From Pseudoflavonifractor sp. AF19-9AC (GTDB taxonomy: Bacteria; Bacillota; Clostridia; Oscillospirales; Oscillospiraceae), in assembly GCF_003478995.1 (NCBI RefSeq), contig NZ_QUGI01000013.1, forward strand, positions 1 through 20,387: a DNA stretch of 20,387 bases, read 5' to 3'. A model generated the notes under the pieces. It saw nothing but the letters and a program-made list of their open reading frames with translations, made no database searches and was not told the DNA's origin. Positions within the stretch are counted from its first letter, which is position 1. Each line of letters begins with the position of its first letter. Position numbers and translations under genes: made by a program. Shown piece after piece: positions 14,921-20,387 of the stretch.

Positions 14921-15823
14921 ATGAGAAAGAGAAAAAACATCGTCCTTTGCTGCGCCCTGGCCGGTCTTCTGGCCTGCCTGCTGTCTCTGTCCGGGTGCAA
15001 CGCATCCGCCCATCAGGAGGACAAGGGCAGCTCCTCGTCCCAAGGCGCTTCTTCGTCCACTACCTCGGCACCGGATTCCTCCGGTTCCGCCTCTCTGCCC
15101 GAGGACGGCAGCAGCTCCTCTGACTCCTCTGCTCCCCAGCAGCCTGATGTCTCTGAGCCGGAGTCTCCCGCTACCCCCTACGATTTCTCCAGCCCGGCGC
15201 CGGAGAGTGACCCCGTAGATAACTCCTATTTCCAGGACGCCGCCTTCATCGGTGACTCCCGCACCGACGGCTTCCTCATCTACAGCGGCATTGGCTGCGG
15301 CGAGAACCTCACCTCCAACGGCCTGTCCATCTTCAAGCTGGAGTCCAAGAAGGCCATCACCATTGACGGTCAGAGCTACACCGCTCTGGAGGCACTGGGC
15401 CGCAAGCAGTACGGCAAGGTTTACCTGTCCTTGGGCGTCAACGAGCTGGGCTACTACGATGACCAGGGCTTCTACGAGGCCTACTGCCGGGCCATCGACG
15501 CCATCCGTGCCTGCCAGCCCAACGCCGTCATTTACATCCAGGGTCTCATTCCCCTCAACGAGTCCGTTATTGCTGCAACCGGCGGCGCCAGCTACTTAAC
15601 AAACGAACACCTGTTGGTGTACAACGACCTTATGAAGCAGGCGGCCGAGGAAAAGCAGGTGGTCTTCCTGGACCTGAATCCTGCCTTCACCGGCCCGGAC
15701 GGCCAGCTCCCGGAGGATGCCAGCCGGGACGGCGTCCACCTGACCAAGGCCTACTGCGAGCAGTGGCTGGACTATCTGAAAACCCACACGGTGGATTACG
15801 ACACCCTCTATCCCGCCGGATAA
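14921..15823 (+). CDS. SGNH/GDSL-hydrolase lipoprotein
   Basis: Lipid-anchored extracellular enzyme of the SGNH esterase/acyltransferase superfamily. In the 300-residue protein the signal peptide has lipobox LSGC (Cys26). A low-complexity Ser/Pro/Asp/Glu tether follows to about residue 100. Catalytic blocks: FIGDSRTDG (nucleophile Ser113), SNGLS (block II), LGVNELGYY (block III, Asn174) and RDGVHLT (Asp270, His273). The complete Ser-Asp-His set predicts an active enzyme. Start ATG 14921 has GGAGG nine bases upstream, 24 nt after the anti-sigma stop, so it is probably the third gene of that operon. Substrate is unknown. By context a peptidoglycan acetyl group is an attractive guess, since OatA, controlled by SigV in Bacillus, uses an SGNH domain. 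A terminator follows. Confidence 0.85.
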   Translation: MRKRKNIVLCCALAGLLACLLSLSGCNASAHQEDKGSSSSQGASSSTTSAPDSSGSASLPEDGSSSSDSSAPQQPDVSEPESPATPYDFSSPAPESDPVDNSYFQDAAFIGDSRTDGFLIYSGIGCGENLTSNGLSIFKLESKKAITIDGQSYTALEALGRKQYGKVYLSLGVNELGYYDDQGFYEAYCRAIDAIRACQPNAVIYIQGLIPLNESVIAATGGASYLTNEHLLVYNDLMKQAAEEKQVVFLDLNPAFTGPDGQLPEDASRDGVHLTKAYCEQWLDYLKTHTVDYDTLYPAG

Positions 15824-15876
15824 CCCCTCTCCCCCTCTTTTTGCCGTGCAGTTGCGTTCATTTTGTCCCGCTGACC

Positions 15877-15925
15877 GTCCCCCCGTGCTGCCCTCCGGCA
15901 TCCACGGGGGGACCGAAAATTTTTT
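15877..15925 (+). terminator. Intrinsic terminator of the sigma/anti-sigma/SGNH operon
   Basis: An 11-bp stem, GTCCCCCCGTG (15877-15887) with CACGGGGGGAC (15903-15913), is extended inside by TGCC/GGCA and followed by CGAAAATTTTTT. It lies 54 nt after the SGNH stop. Confidence 0.85.
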
Positions 15926-16052
15926 CAAGAATTTTTGGACGGGATAAAACCGACAGGGCTTGTTTTGTTACTTAATAACTGTAAGCAATCCCTTTGGCGC
16001 GGTCCTCCGTCCCAAGGTGAATGACAAAACAAAAAAGGAAGAGGGAAAACAA

Positions 16053-16676
16053 ATGATGTATTGCGAAAATTGTGGAAAGCAGATCTCCGATGATGCCAAC
16101 GTGTGCCCCTACTGCGGCCAGCCCACTTCATCCCCTGCGGCGGCCAGCCCCATCGCTCACGCCTCCTTCTCCGCCGGTTCTCTGCAAAATAAGACAGTGG
16201 CCGGCATGAGCATCTTCCGCTTTGCCCTTTGTGTGTTTGGGGCACTGCACGTGCTGGGATTCTTCTTTCTGTCCTACGCCAAGCTGTCCGGCGCAGGCTG
16301 GCTGCTGAGCTCCGTGCTCCCCAAAAAGATGACCGCCTTGAGCTATATCTCCTTTACCTTTGATATGGCCGACATGGGTCTGGCCGACGGAGGTACGGTG
16401 ATCCTCAACACCGTAGTCTGCCTGCTGCCTATGCTTGTGGGCCTGCTGGTGCTGAAAAACGGTATCACGTGCAAAAACAAGAAGCGCTATCTGCACTCCG
16501 TGATTCTGGGCGTTGTGGCCCTGCTCATCTACATGCTGCTGGGCGCCTCCATGGCTTCCTGCGAGTCCGCCGGCTACGACCTGACCTCCGGCGCCGTGCT
16601 GGGCTGCCTGCTGTCCTTGCTCACCGCTGCTGCGGCCGCCGGCGGGTTCCTGATGGACCCCAGCGTCAAGCAGTAA
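16053..16676 (+). CDS. Zinc-ribbon membrane protein of unknown function
   Basis: I do not recognise a specific function. The 207-residue protein opens with a double-Cys zinc ribbon: CENC (4-7) and CPYC (18-21). A Ser/Pro/Ala linker follows, then four to five hydrophobic segments (about 53-76, 120-142, 155-178, 184-203). Clostridia often carry several such zinc-ribbon membrane proteins of unknown role. Two adjacent ATGs (16053, 16056) follow AAGGAAGAGGG; I chose the first. Upstream in-frame codons to 15960 look non-coding. The gene is a single unit with terminators on both sides. The 127-nt gap before it has a small dyad GTTA/TAAC near 15968 and no clear promoter. Confidence 0.8.
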   Translation: MMYCENCGKQISDDANVCPYCGQPTSSPAAASPIAHASFSAGSLQNKTVAGMSIFRFALCVFGALHVLGFFFLSYAKLSGAGWLLSSVLPKKMTALSYISFTFDMADMGLADGGTVILNTVVCLLPMLVGLLVLKNGITCKNKKRYLHSVILGVVALLIYMLLGASMASCESAGYDLTSGAVLGCLLSLLTAAAAAGGFLMDPSVKQ

Positions 16677-16722
16677 TTTCTTTGTCCGGTTCTTTTACCG
16701 GCATACCATCCGCATATGAAAC

Positions 16723-16775
16723 AAACCCCACCCGGAACCGAGCCGCTCTGCGGCCTGGTTCCGGGTGGGGTTTTT
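16723..16775. terminator. Intrinsic terminator after the zinc-ribbon gene
   Basis: A 17-bp perfect stem, AAACCCCACCCGGAACC (16723-16739) with its complement at 16757-16773, has a loop that contains its own CCGC/GCGG stem. Five T residues overlap the stem end. It may also serve the convergent gene that stops at 16855, since the minus strand has a short T-run after the stem. Confidence 0.9.
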
Positions 16776-16854
16776 ATCACTTCATTTTATTCTTCTCAGG
16801 GGGATGAGATCAGCCAGCCTCTTGGAACACCGTCCAGAAGTGGCCCTGCCACCT

Positions 16855-18552
16855 TTACTTGAAGTTGTAGGCGGTCACGATGGGCTCTCTGCCTTCAGCC
16901 TGGTCATTGAAGTACTCGTACAGGGAAATGCCCAGGAAGGAGCCGCTGACGTTGTAGGCGTTGCGGTAGCCGTTGCCCAACAGCTGGCACAGAGCATAGT
17001 AGCTGCGCTGGCCCGTGCGGCAGTGGAGGTACACCGGGATATCCTTGGGAACTTCGTTGATCCGGCCGCGGAACTCGGAAAGAGGAATGTTGATGGCATT
17101 CTTCAGATGGCCAGCCTCATACTCATTCTTCTCCCGGACATCAATGATATAGGCGCCGCTCTCCACCAGACCGCGCACCTGGTCCACATGGACCTGGCGA
17201 ATCCGATCGTAGAGGACATTCAAGCCCACCAGAGCGGCCATATTCACCACGTCCTTGGCCGTGCCGTAGACGGGGGAATAGCAGAGCTCCAGCTCCTTCA
17301 GGTCCTCCAGCGTTCCGCCCATGGTGATCATGGTGGCAATCACGTCAATCCGGCGGGTCACATCGCCCTTGCCGATGGCCTGCGCACCCAGGATACGGCC
17401 CGTGGGCACCTCAAAGATCAGCTTGAAGGCCATGTAGTGGCTGTCGGGCATGATGCCCACCTTGTCGGGAGGCAGCACATAAGCAATGTCATAGGGGATT
17501 CCGGCCTGCTTGGCCATCTTCTCATTCATGCCGGTGCAGGCCGCGTTCTGCTCAAAGACCCGCAGGCAGGAGGAGCCGATATAGCCCTTGTTGTTATGAT
17601 ACTTTCCGCAGATATGATCCGCCGCGGCCCGGGCTTCCCGCTGAGCAGGACCCGCCAGAGCCAGAATACCGTACTGGCGGTTCATACGGCCAAAGGTCTC
17701 CACCGCGTCGCCCACTGCGTAGATATCGGGATCATTGGTCTGGTAGTTGTGGTTGACCTTAATGCCCCGTCTGGCGCCGACCTCCAGCCCCGCCTTCACA
17801 GCCAGAGTGGTCTCAGGCGCCACGCCAATGGACAGCACCACAGCATCGGCCGGAATCTCCAGCTCCTGCTCGCCCTTTTTGGCCTTCACGCTGGTCTCGG
17901 TGATGGCCGTGACCATGCTGGACAGGTAGAGTTTAATGCCCTTATCCATCATCTCCTTGTGGAGAATCTGGACCATATCGTAGTCAAAGGGCCCCATAAT
18001 CTGGTCGGCACCCTCCACCAGGCTGACGTTCAGTCCGGCGTCCACAAAATTCTCTGCAATTTCAATGCCCACAAAGCCGCCGCCGGCCACAACCAGATTC
18101 TTGGCTCCGGTGGTGTCCACATACTCCTTCAGACGGCAGATGTCATCCACATTGCGCACGGTAAATACGTTCTTGTTCCCCGCGCCCTGGATGCTTCTGG
18201 GCACCACCGGGTTGGCACCGGGCGCCAGAACCAGCTTATCATAGCTCTCCTTGTAAGTCTTGCCGTCCTTCTCCTGCACGACCACGCACTTCTCGTCCCG
18301 CAGGATCTCAATGGCTTCACTGTTGACGCGAACCTGAATGTTGTGCCGGGACAAAAATGCCTGGGGCGTCATCATAATCAGGGCGCTGCTGCTGGCAACG
18401 GTCCCGCTCAGGTAATAGGGCAGACTGCAGTTGGAAAACGATACGTAATCACCGCGCTCCAGCATGATGATCTCCGCTTCCTCATCCAGTCTGCGGATTC
18501 GGGCTGCCGCAGATGCACCACCTGCTACTCCGCCAATCACGACAACTTTCAT
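16855..18552 (-). CDS. CoA-disulfide reductase / NADH oxidase fused to a rhodanese domain
   Basis: Flavoprotein of the pyridine nucleotide-disulfide oxidoreductase family with a C-terminal sulfurtransferase domain (CDR-RHD), 565 residues. It is expected to reduce CoA disulfide, CoA persulfide or polysulfide with NAD(P)H. FAD motif VVVIGGVAGGASAAARIRR lies at 3-21. The single redox Cys42 is in SNCSLPYY, as in CoA-disulfide reductases. The NAD motif VVAGGGFVGIEIAENF lies near 155-170 and TNDPDIYAVGDA near 275. The rhodanese domain starts near 460 with IIDVREKNEYEAGHL and has the active loop HCRTGQRS (Cys511). Both catalytic Cys are present. ATG at 18552 follows AAGGGGGA. It is a single gene with its own promoter and a structured leader of about 150 nt. 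Physiological substrate is inference. Confidence 0.92.
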   Translation of the reverse strand: MKVVVIGGVAGGASAAARIRRLDEEAEIIMLERGDYVSFSNCSLPYYLSGTVASSSALIMMTPQAFLSRHNIQVRVNSEAIEILRDEKCVVVQEKDGKTYKESYDKLVLAPGANPVVPRSIQGAGNKNVFTVRNVDDICRLKEYVDTTGAKNLVVAGGGFVGIEIAENFVDAGLNVSLVEGADQIMGPFDYDMVQILHKEMMDKGIKLYLSSMVTAITETSVKAKKGEQELEIPADAVVLSIGVAPETTLAVKAGLEVGARRGIKVNHNYQTNDPDIYAVGDAVETFGRMNRQYGILALAGPAQREARAAADHICGKYHNNKGYIGSSCLRVFEQNAACTGMNEKMAKQAGIPYDIAYVLPPDKVGIMPDSHYMAFKLIFEVPTGRILGAQAIGKGDVTRRIDVIATMITMGGTLEDLKELELCYSPVYGTAKDVVNMAALVGLNVLYDRIRQVHVDQVRGLVESGAYIIDVREKNEYEAGHLKNAINIPLSEFRGRINEVPKDIPVYLHCRTGQRSYYALCQLLGNGYRNAYNVSGSFLGISLYEYFNDQAEGREPIVTAYNFK

Positions 18553-18631
18553 TCTTGTAGTTCCCCCTTCATGTAAACTGTCATATTACGTCAGGCCAGG
18601 AGCGTCGTGCGTTCTGCTGACCAAATTCACT

Positions 18632-18672
18632 TCTTGTATCGCCGGAGTGTCGGACGGACTCTCCGGCCAAGA
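18632..18672 (-). promoter_or_regulatory. Structured 5' leader hairpin of the CoA-disulfide reductase gene
   Basis: On the minus-strand RNA, GCCGGAGAGTC pairs with GACACTCCGGC (10 of 11 pairs, one A-A mismatch) around a 5-nt loop. An outer TCTTG/CAAGA stem encloses an asymmetric GATA bulge. It lies about 80-120 nt before the start codon. A second possible stem, GTCAG/CTGAC, lies closer to the gene. No U-run follows, and no known riboswitch class was recognised. Confidence 0.4.
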
Positions 18673-18708
18673 CTTTCTCTCTTTATCACAGCACACCGAA
18701 ACAAGTAC

Positions 18709-18737
18709 AGAGTAACAAAGCTATCAAATTTTGTCAA
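18709..18737 (-). promoter_or_regulatory. Candidate promoter of the CoA-disulfide reductase gene
   Basis: A perfect -35 TTGACA (18737-18732) is followed after 17 bases by TACTCT (18714-18709), a weak -10 (3 of 6). The perfect -35 with a poor -10 suggests either an activated promoter or that the true -10 was missed. The rest of the 317-nt gap holds the leader hairpin and the upstream gene's terminator. Confidence 0.4.
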
Positions 18738-18755
18738 CCGCTTATCGCTTTTTTC

Positions 18756-18788
18756 ATAAAAAGAGCACAAAGCCCTCTGGCGCTTTGT
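18756..18788 (-). terminator. Intrinsic terminator of the EamA transporter gene
   Basis: On the minus strand ACAAAGC pairs with GCTTTGT, extended by CC/GG with one bulged G, then GCTCTTTTTATG follows. It lies about 80 nt after the transporter stop and before the promoter of the next minus-strand gene. Confidence 0.7.
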
Positions 18789-18869
18789 CCGGTTTGCCGG
18801 AACACTTGCGTCCCAGCCTCCAGCCGCAGTTTTTCTTCCTCTACACAGCCCTGTTCGGCTTTCCCCTTC

Positions 18870-19781
18870 TCACCGGGTAGGTAGCCGTGGTGTAGTGCTT
18901 CGGTTGGAGAAGACAAAGTTCAAGATAATGCTGGTGGTACACATGACCACTCCCACATAATAGACCGGCCGAATCTCTTCCTGAAACAGCAGCGCTCCCA
19001 GAAACGCCGCAACAAAAGACTGGATGGGGAAAAACAGAGAACAGGTACTGGCTTCAAATACAGACAGGCTCTTGTTCCACAGCAGCATGGTCAGCGCGGT
19101 TCCCACCACGCCCATATAGACGAGGCACAACACCAAAGGCACATCCAGCACCAGATCGCTGAAGAAAATCTGATCAATCACCACGGTCGGCACATGGAGG
19201 GCCATGCTGAACACCATTCCGTACAGCGTAATGATCAGTGCATCATACCGCCCGGAAATCAGGCGGATATAGACCGAAGCAAAGCTCCAGTTTATCACGG
19301 AACATAAAATCAGGAAAATGCCCAGCGCCGCTCCCTCGGCATACACATAGGACTGGCTGGTAACCAATACGCCTCCAATGGCCAGGGCAATGCACAGCAA
19401 CTTCCACCAGGTCAGTTTTTCCTTCAGAATCAGCGCGGCCAGAATGCTGATGGTGAAGGGGTTGATGATGGTAATAAAGCTGCTCAGCGTGGCACCGGCA
19501 TACTTCACCCCTGCCATATTGAACACAGTGTTGAAATAATATCCCATCAGTCCGGCTGCAATAAAGTATTTCTTGTCCCCCGGCTGAATTTTTACCAACG
19601 GCTGCTTTTTATACAGCACAATGGCATACAGTGCAATGCAGGCGACCAAAGAACGGGAAAAGGCCAAAACCGGGATTGACAGCTTCCCTGACGTATATTT
19701 GGTCACCGCAAACAGAGATCCCCACAGCACATAAGCCGATATGGGATACAGAATGTGATACCATTTCCGCTCTGAGTTCAT
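18870..19781 (-). CDS. EamA/DMT-family transporter
   Basis: Inner-membrane drug/metabolite transporter superfamily protein, probably an exporter of small metabolites; the substrate cannot be read from sequence. At 303 residues it fits the family. It has ten likely membrane segments and two EamA repeats. The first opens with YPISAYVLWGSLFAVTKYT and contains FSRSLVACIALY and the helix-4 region AGATLSSFITIINPFTISI with LKEKLTWWK. The second opens near GIFLILCSVINWSFASVY and ends with FFPIQSFVAAFLGALLFQEE. The start at ATG 19781 follows AGAGGTG; the in-frame extension to 19883 is Gly/Arg/Pro-rich and lies in the leader. It is a single gene with its own promoter and terminator, divergent from the next plus-strand gene. 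Confidence 0.9.
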   Translation of the reverse strand: MNSERKWYHILYPISAYVLWGSLFAVTKYTSGKLSIPVLAFSRSLVACIALYAIVLYKKQPLVKIQPGDKKYFIAAGLMGYYFNTVFNMAGVKYAGATLSSFITIINPFTISILAALILKEKLTWWKLLCIALAIGGVLVTSQSYVYAEGAALGIFLILCSVINWSFASVYIRLISGRYDALIITLYGMVFSMALHVPTVVIDQIFFSDLVLDVPLVLCLVYMGVVGTALTMLLWNKSLSVFEASTCSLFFPIQSFVAAFLGALLFQEEIRPVYYVGVVMCTTSIILNFVFSNRSTTPRLPTR

Positions 19782-19815
19782 AAGCCTGCACACCTCTCCC
19801 TTGTGGGTTCCCGAC

Positions 19816-19888
19816 GCACTCGCTGCACTGCCGCCCGGTCTCTCTCCTGTCCCCGGCGGCCTCAGGTTGCCTCCAACGCCCAAAGTGC
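19816..19888 (-). promoter_or_regulatory. Possible structured RNA leader of the EamA transporter gene (three-way junction)
   Basis: In the minus-strand leader, GCACT (19888-19884) can close on AGTGC (19829-19825, with a second copy at 19820-19816). The closed region contains a GTTG-GAGG-CAAC hairpin (19877-19866) and a GCCGCC/GGCGGC stem (19860-19855 with 19835-19830). A small CCC/GGG hairpin can then form next to the ribosome site. The two AGTGC copies offer alternative closing stems. No known riboswitch or T-box consensus was recognised. Hand-drawn pairing only. Confidence 0.35.
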
Positions 19889-19915
19889 TGCCCAGTACCG
19901 TCTGATTTCACCCCC

Positions 19916-19944
19916 ATCTTAAGAAGTTTTTTCGGCAAAGTCAA
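19916..19944 (-). promoter_or_regulatory. Probable sigma-A promoter of the EamA transporter gene
   Basis: The minus strand reads TTGACT (19944-19939), 17 bases, then TAAGAT (19921-19916): five and four of six consensus bases at ideal spacing. Transcription would start near 19909, giving a leader of about 130 nt. Confidence 0.6.
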
Positions 19945-20062
19945 GAAGAGAAATGCCCCTTTACCAGCTTCCGATTGTGAAAGTACGCCAAAATCTACTT
20001 TATGAGAACCCAGCCATCGTCCGGTGCATCTTTTCTCGTTTATGGGCCTGCGGAAATGTTCC

Positions 20063-20149
20063 AAAAAAAATGTATTTTTTGTTTTTTTAGGTTTTATCCA
20101 TTTTTTCTTAATAAATATCGATTATAACTCCGTTTTTTCGCATTAAAAA
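20063..20149. other. AT-rich stretch with spaced A/T tracts in the divergent intergenic region
   Basis: Runs of four to eight A or T occur at 20063-20070, 20075-20080, 20082-20088, 20092-20095, 20101-20106, 20133-20138 and 20145-20149, in a window that is otherwise G+C-rich. Several centres are about one helical turn or a multiple apart, as in curved DNA. The stretch lies 40-125 bases upstream of the promoter at 20187. No gene was seen in it. Confidence 0.5.
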
Positions 20150-20186
20150 TAACCTACTTCAACGCTTCCGCTTTGTTTGTCCGTTC

Positions 20187-20214
20187 TTGACAAGCACCAT
20201 GTTATCGCTATAAT
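20187..20214 (+). promoter_or_regulatory. Consensus sigma-A promoter of the gene at 20364
   Basis: A perfect -35 TTGACA (20187-20192) and perfect -10 TATAAT (20209-20214) are separated by 16 bases. This is the best match to consensus in the window. Transcription should start near 20221. Confidence 0.85.
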
Positions 20215-20220
20215 GTACTA

Positions 20221-20363
20221 AAGCAGGGACATTTGCACCTGCTGGTGGACTGCTCTCTCTGAAATTCTGGCATGAACTGATTTGTCCCCCATTTCCCGCG
20301 GCAGTGTTTTCCGGGTTAAACATGCACGGGAATACAATAAATCTGTATTTTGTGGAGGTAATT
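20221..20363 (+). promoter_or_regulatory. Long 5' leader of the gene at 20364, with several possible hairpins
   Basis: About 140 nt separate the strong promoter from the ATG. AGCAGG (20222-20227) can pair with CCTGCT (20238-20243). GGAC near 20247 can pair with GTCC near 20284. AATACA/TGTATT can form a hairpin that ends just before the ribosome site GGAGG. No riboswitch class was recognised and no terminator-like U-run is present. Confidence 0.35.
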
Positions 20364-20387
20364 ATGGAGAAAACAGAACTGAAAAAG
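20364..20387 (+). CDS. Start of an unidentified gene (eight codons, cut by window end)
   Basis: ATG at 20364 follows GGAGGTAATT, an excellent ribosome site, and reads MEKTELKK to the window edge. Together with the consensus promoter at 20187 this is clearly a gene start. Eight residues are too few to name it. The rich promoter and long leader suggest a well expressed or leader-controlled gene. Confidence 0.75.

Noticed and set aside
15955..15985. Rex or FNR/CRP operator before the zinc-ribbon gene (TTGTTACTTAATAACTG)
   Set aside because: The half-sites are spaced one base short for Rex, the right half ends in TG rather than AA, and the FNR core is absent.
16765..18576. Open frame of 603 codons on the plus strand opposite the CoA-disulfide reductase
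   Set aside because: It runs through the terminator, has no ribosome site and reads as Val/His/Gly-rich antisense sequence.
18734..18916. Minus-strand frame of 60 codons after the EamA gene
   Set aside because: It overlaps the transporter end and runs through the terminator stem; no ribosome site or recognisable features.
19609..20064. Minus-strand frame of 151 codons over the EamA start and leader
   Set aside because: It overlaps the transporter in another frame and spans the promoter and the leader; no protein-like features.
19782..20363. T-box, SAM, TPP or glycine riboswitch in the divergent intergenic region
   Set aside because: Conserved cores such as the T-box AGGGTGGNACCGCG were looked for and not found. 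Only unclassified pairing remains.
1..20387. CRISPR arrays, insertion sequences, phage genes, tRNA or rRNA
   Set aside because: No regularly spaced repeats, transposase-like or phage-like frames, or tRNA/rRNA-like sequences were seen on either strand.

Overview
This 20.4 kb window looks like chromosome of an anaerobic, endospore-forming, high-G+C member of the Firmicutes (class Clostridia, probably an Oscillospiraceae/Flavonifractor-like gut lineage). Three things point there: an [FeFe] hydrogenase, the sporulation phosphatase SpoIIE, and Gram-positive markers (AGGAGG-type ribosome binding sites, Ser-rich lipoproteins, an RsiV-like anti-sigma factor). The lineage is inferred from gene content and protein style, not from a search. 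No mobile element, CRISPR array, rRNA or tRNA was recognised.

Layout, left to right. (1) 1-842 (+): C-terminal part of an [FeFe] hydrogenase, converging through a bidirectional terminator on spoIIE (938-3274, -). (2) 3519-5541 (+): an Asp23/YloU-family gene and fakA (fatty acid kinase), ending in a strong terminator. (3) 5696-8389 (+): a three-gene FecBCD/BtuFCD-type ABC importer for iron, a siderophore, haem or a corrinoid. It converges on (4) 8433-10510 (-), a two-gene siroheme/precorrin-2 operon: precorrin-2 dehydrogenase, then a uroporphyrinogen-III methyltransferase/synthase fusion. (5) 10625-13204 (-): a large membrane-bound hybrid histidine kinase. (6) 13512-15823 (+): an ECF sigma factor, an RsiV-like (DUF3298) anti-sigma factor and an SGNH-hydrolase lipoprotein. 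(7) 16053-16676 (+): a zinc-ribbon membrane protein, converging on (8) a CoA-disulfide-reductase/rhodanese fusion (16855-18552, -). (9) 18870-19781 (-): an EamA/DMT transporter. A roughly 580-nt regulatory gap then leads to the first eight codons of a new + strand gene at 20364.

How the genes relate. The ABC importer and the siroheme operon are both plausibly part of tetrapyrrole and metal metabolism. The sigma/anti-sigma/SGNH cluster is the most interesting unit. Its architecture matches the lysozyme-responsive SigV-RsiV module, but the third gene is a free lipoprotein SGNH enzyme where Bacillus has the membrane acyltransferase OatA, whose catalytic domain is also SGNH. The spoIIE upstream region resembles the special class of Spo0A-activated sigma-A promoters: a 0A-like box over the -35 region and a 22-bp spacer before TATAAT. 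The right third holds two minus-strand genes and one plus-strand gene, each with a promoter candidate followed by a long, foldable leader. None of these leaders matched a riboswitch class I could recall.

Limits: everything here was read by eye. No alignment, folding or database search was run. Promoter and leader calls are pattern matches.
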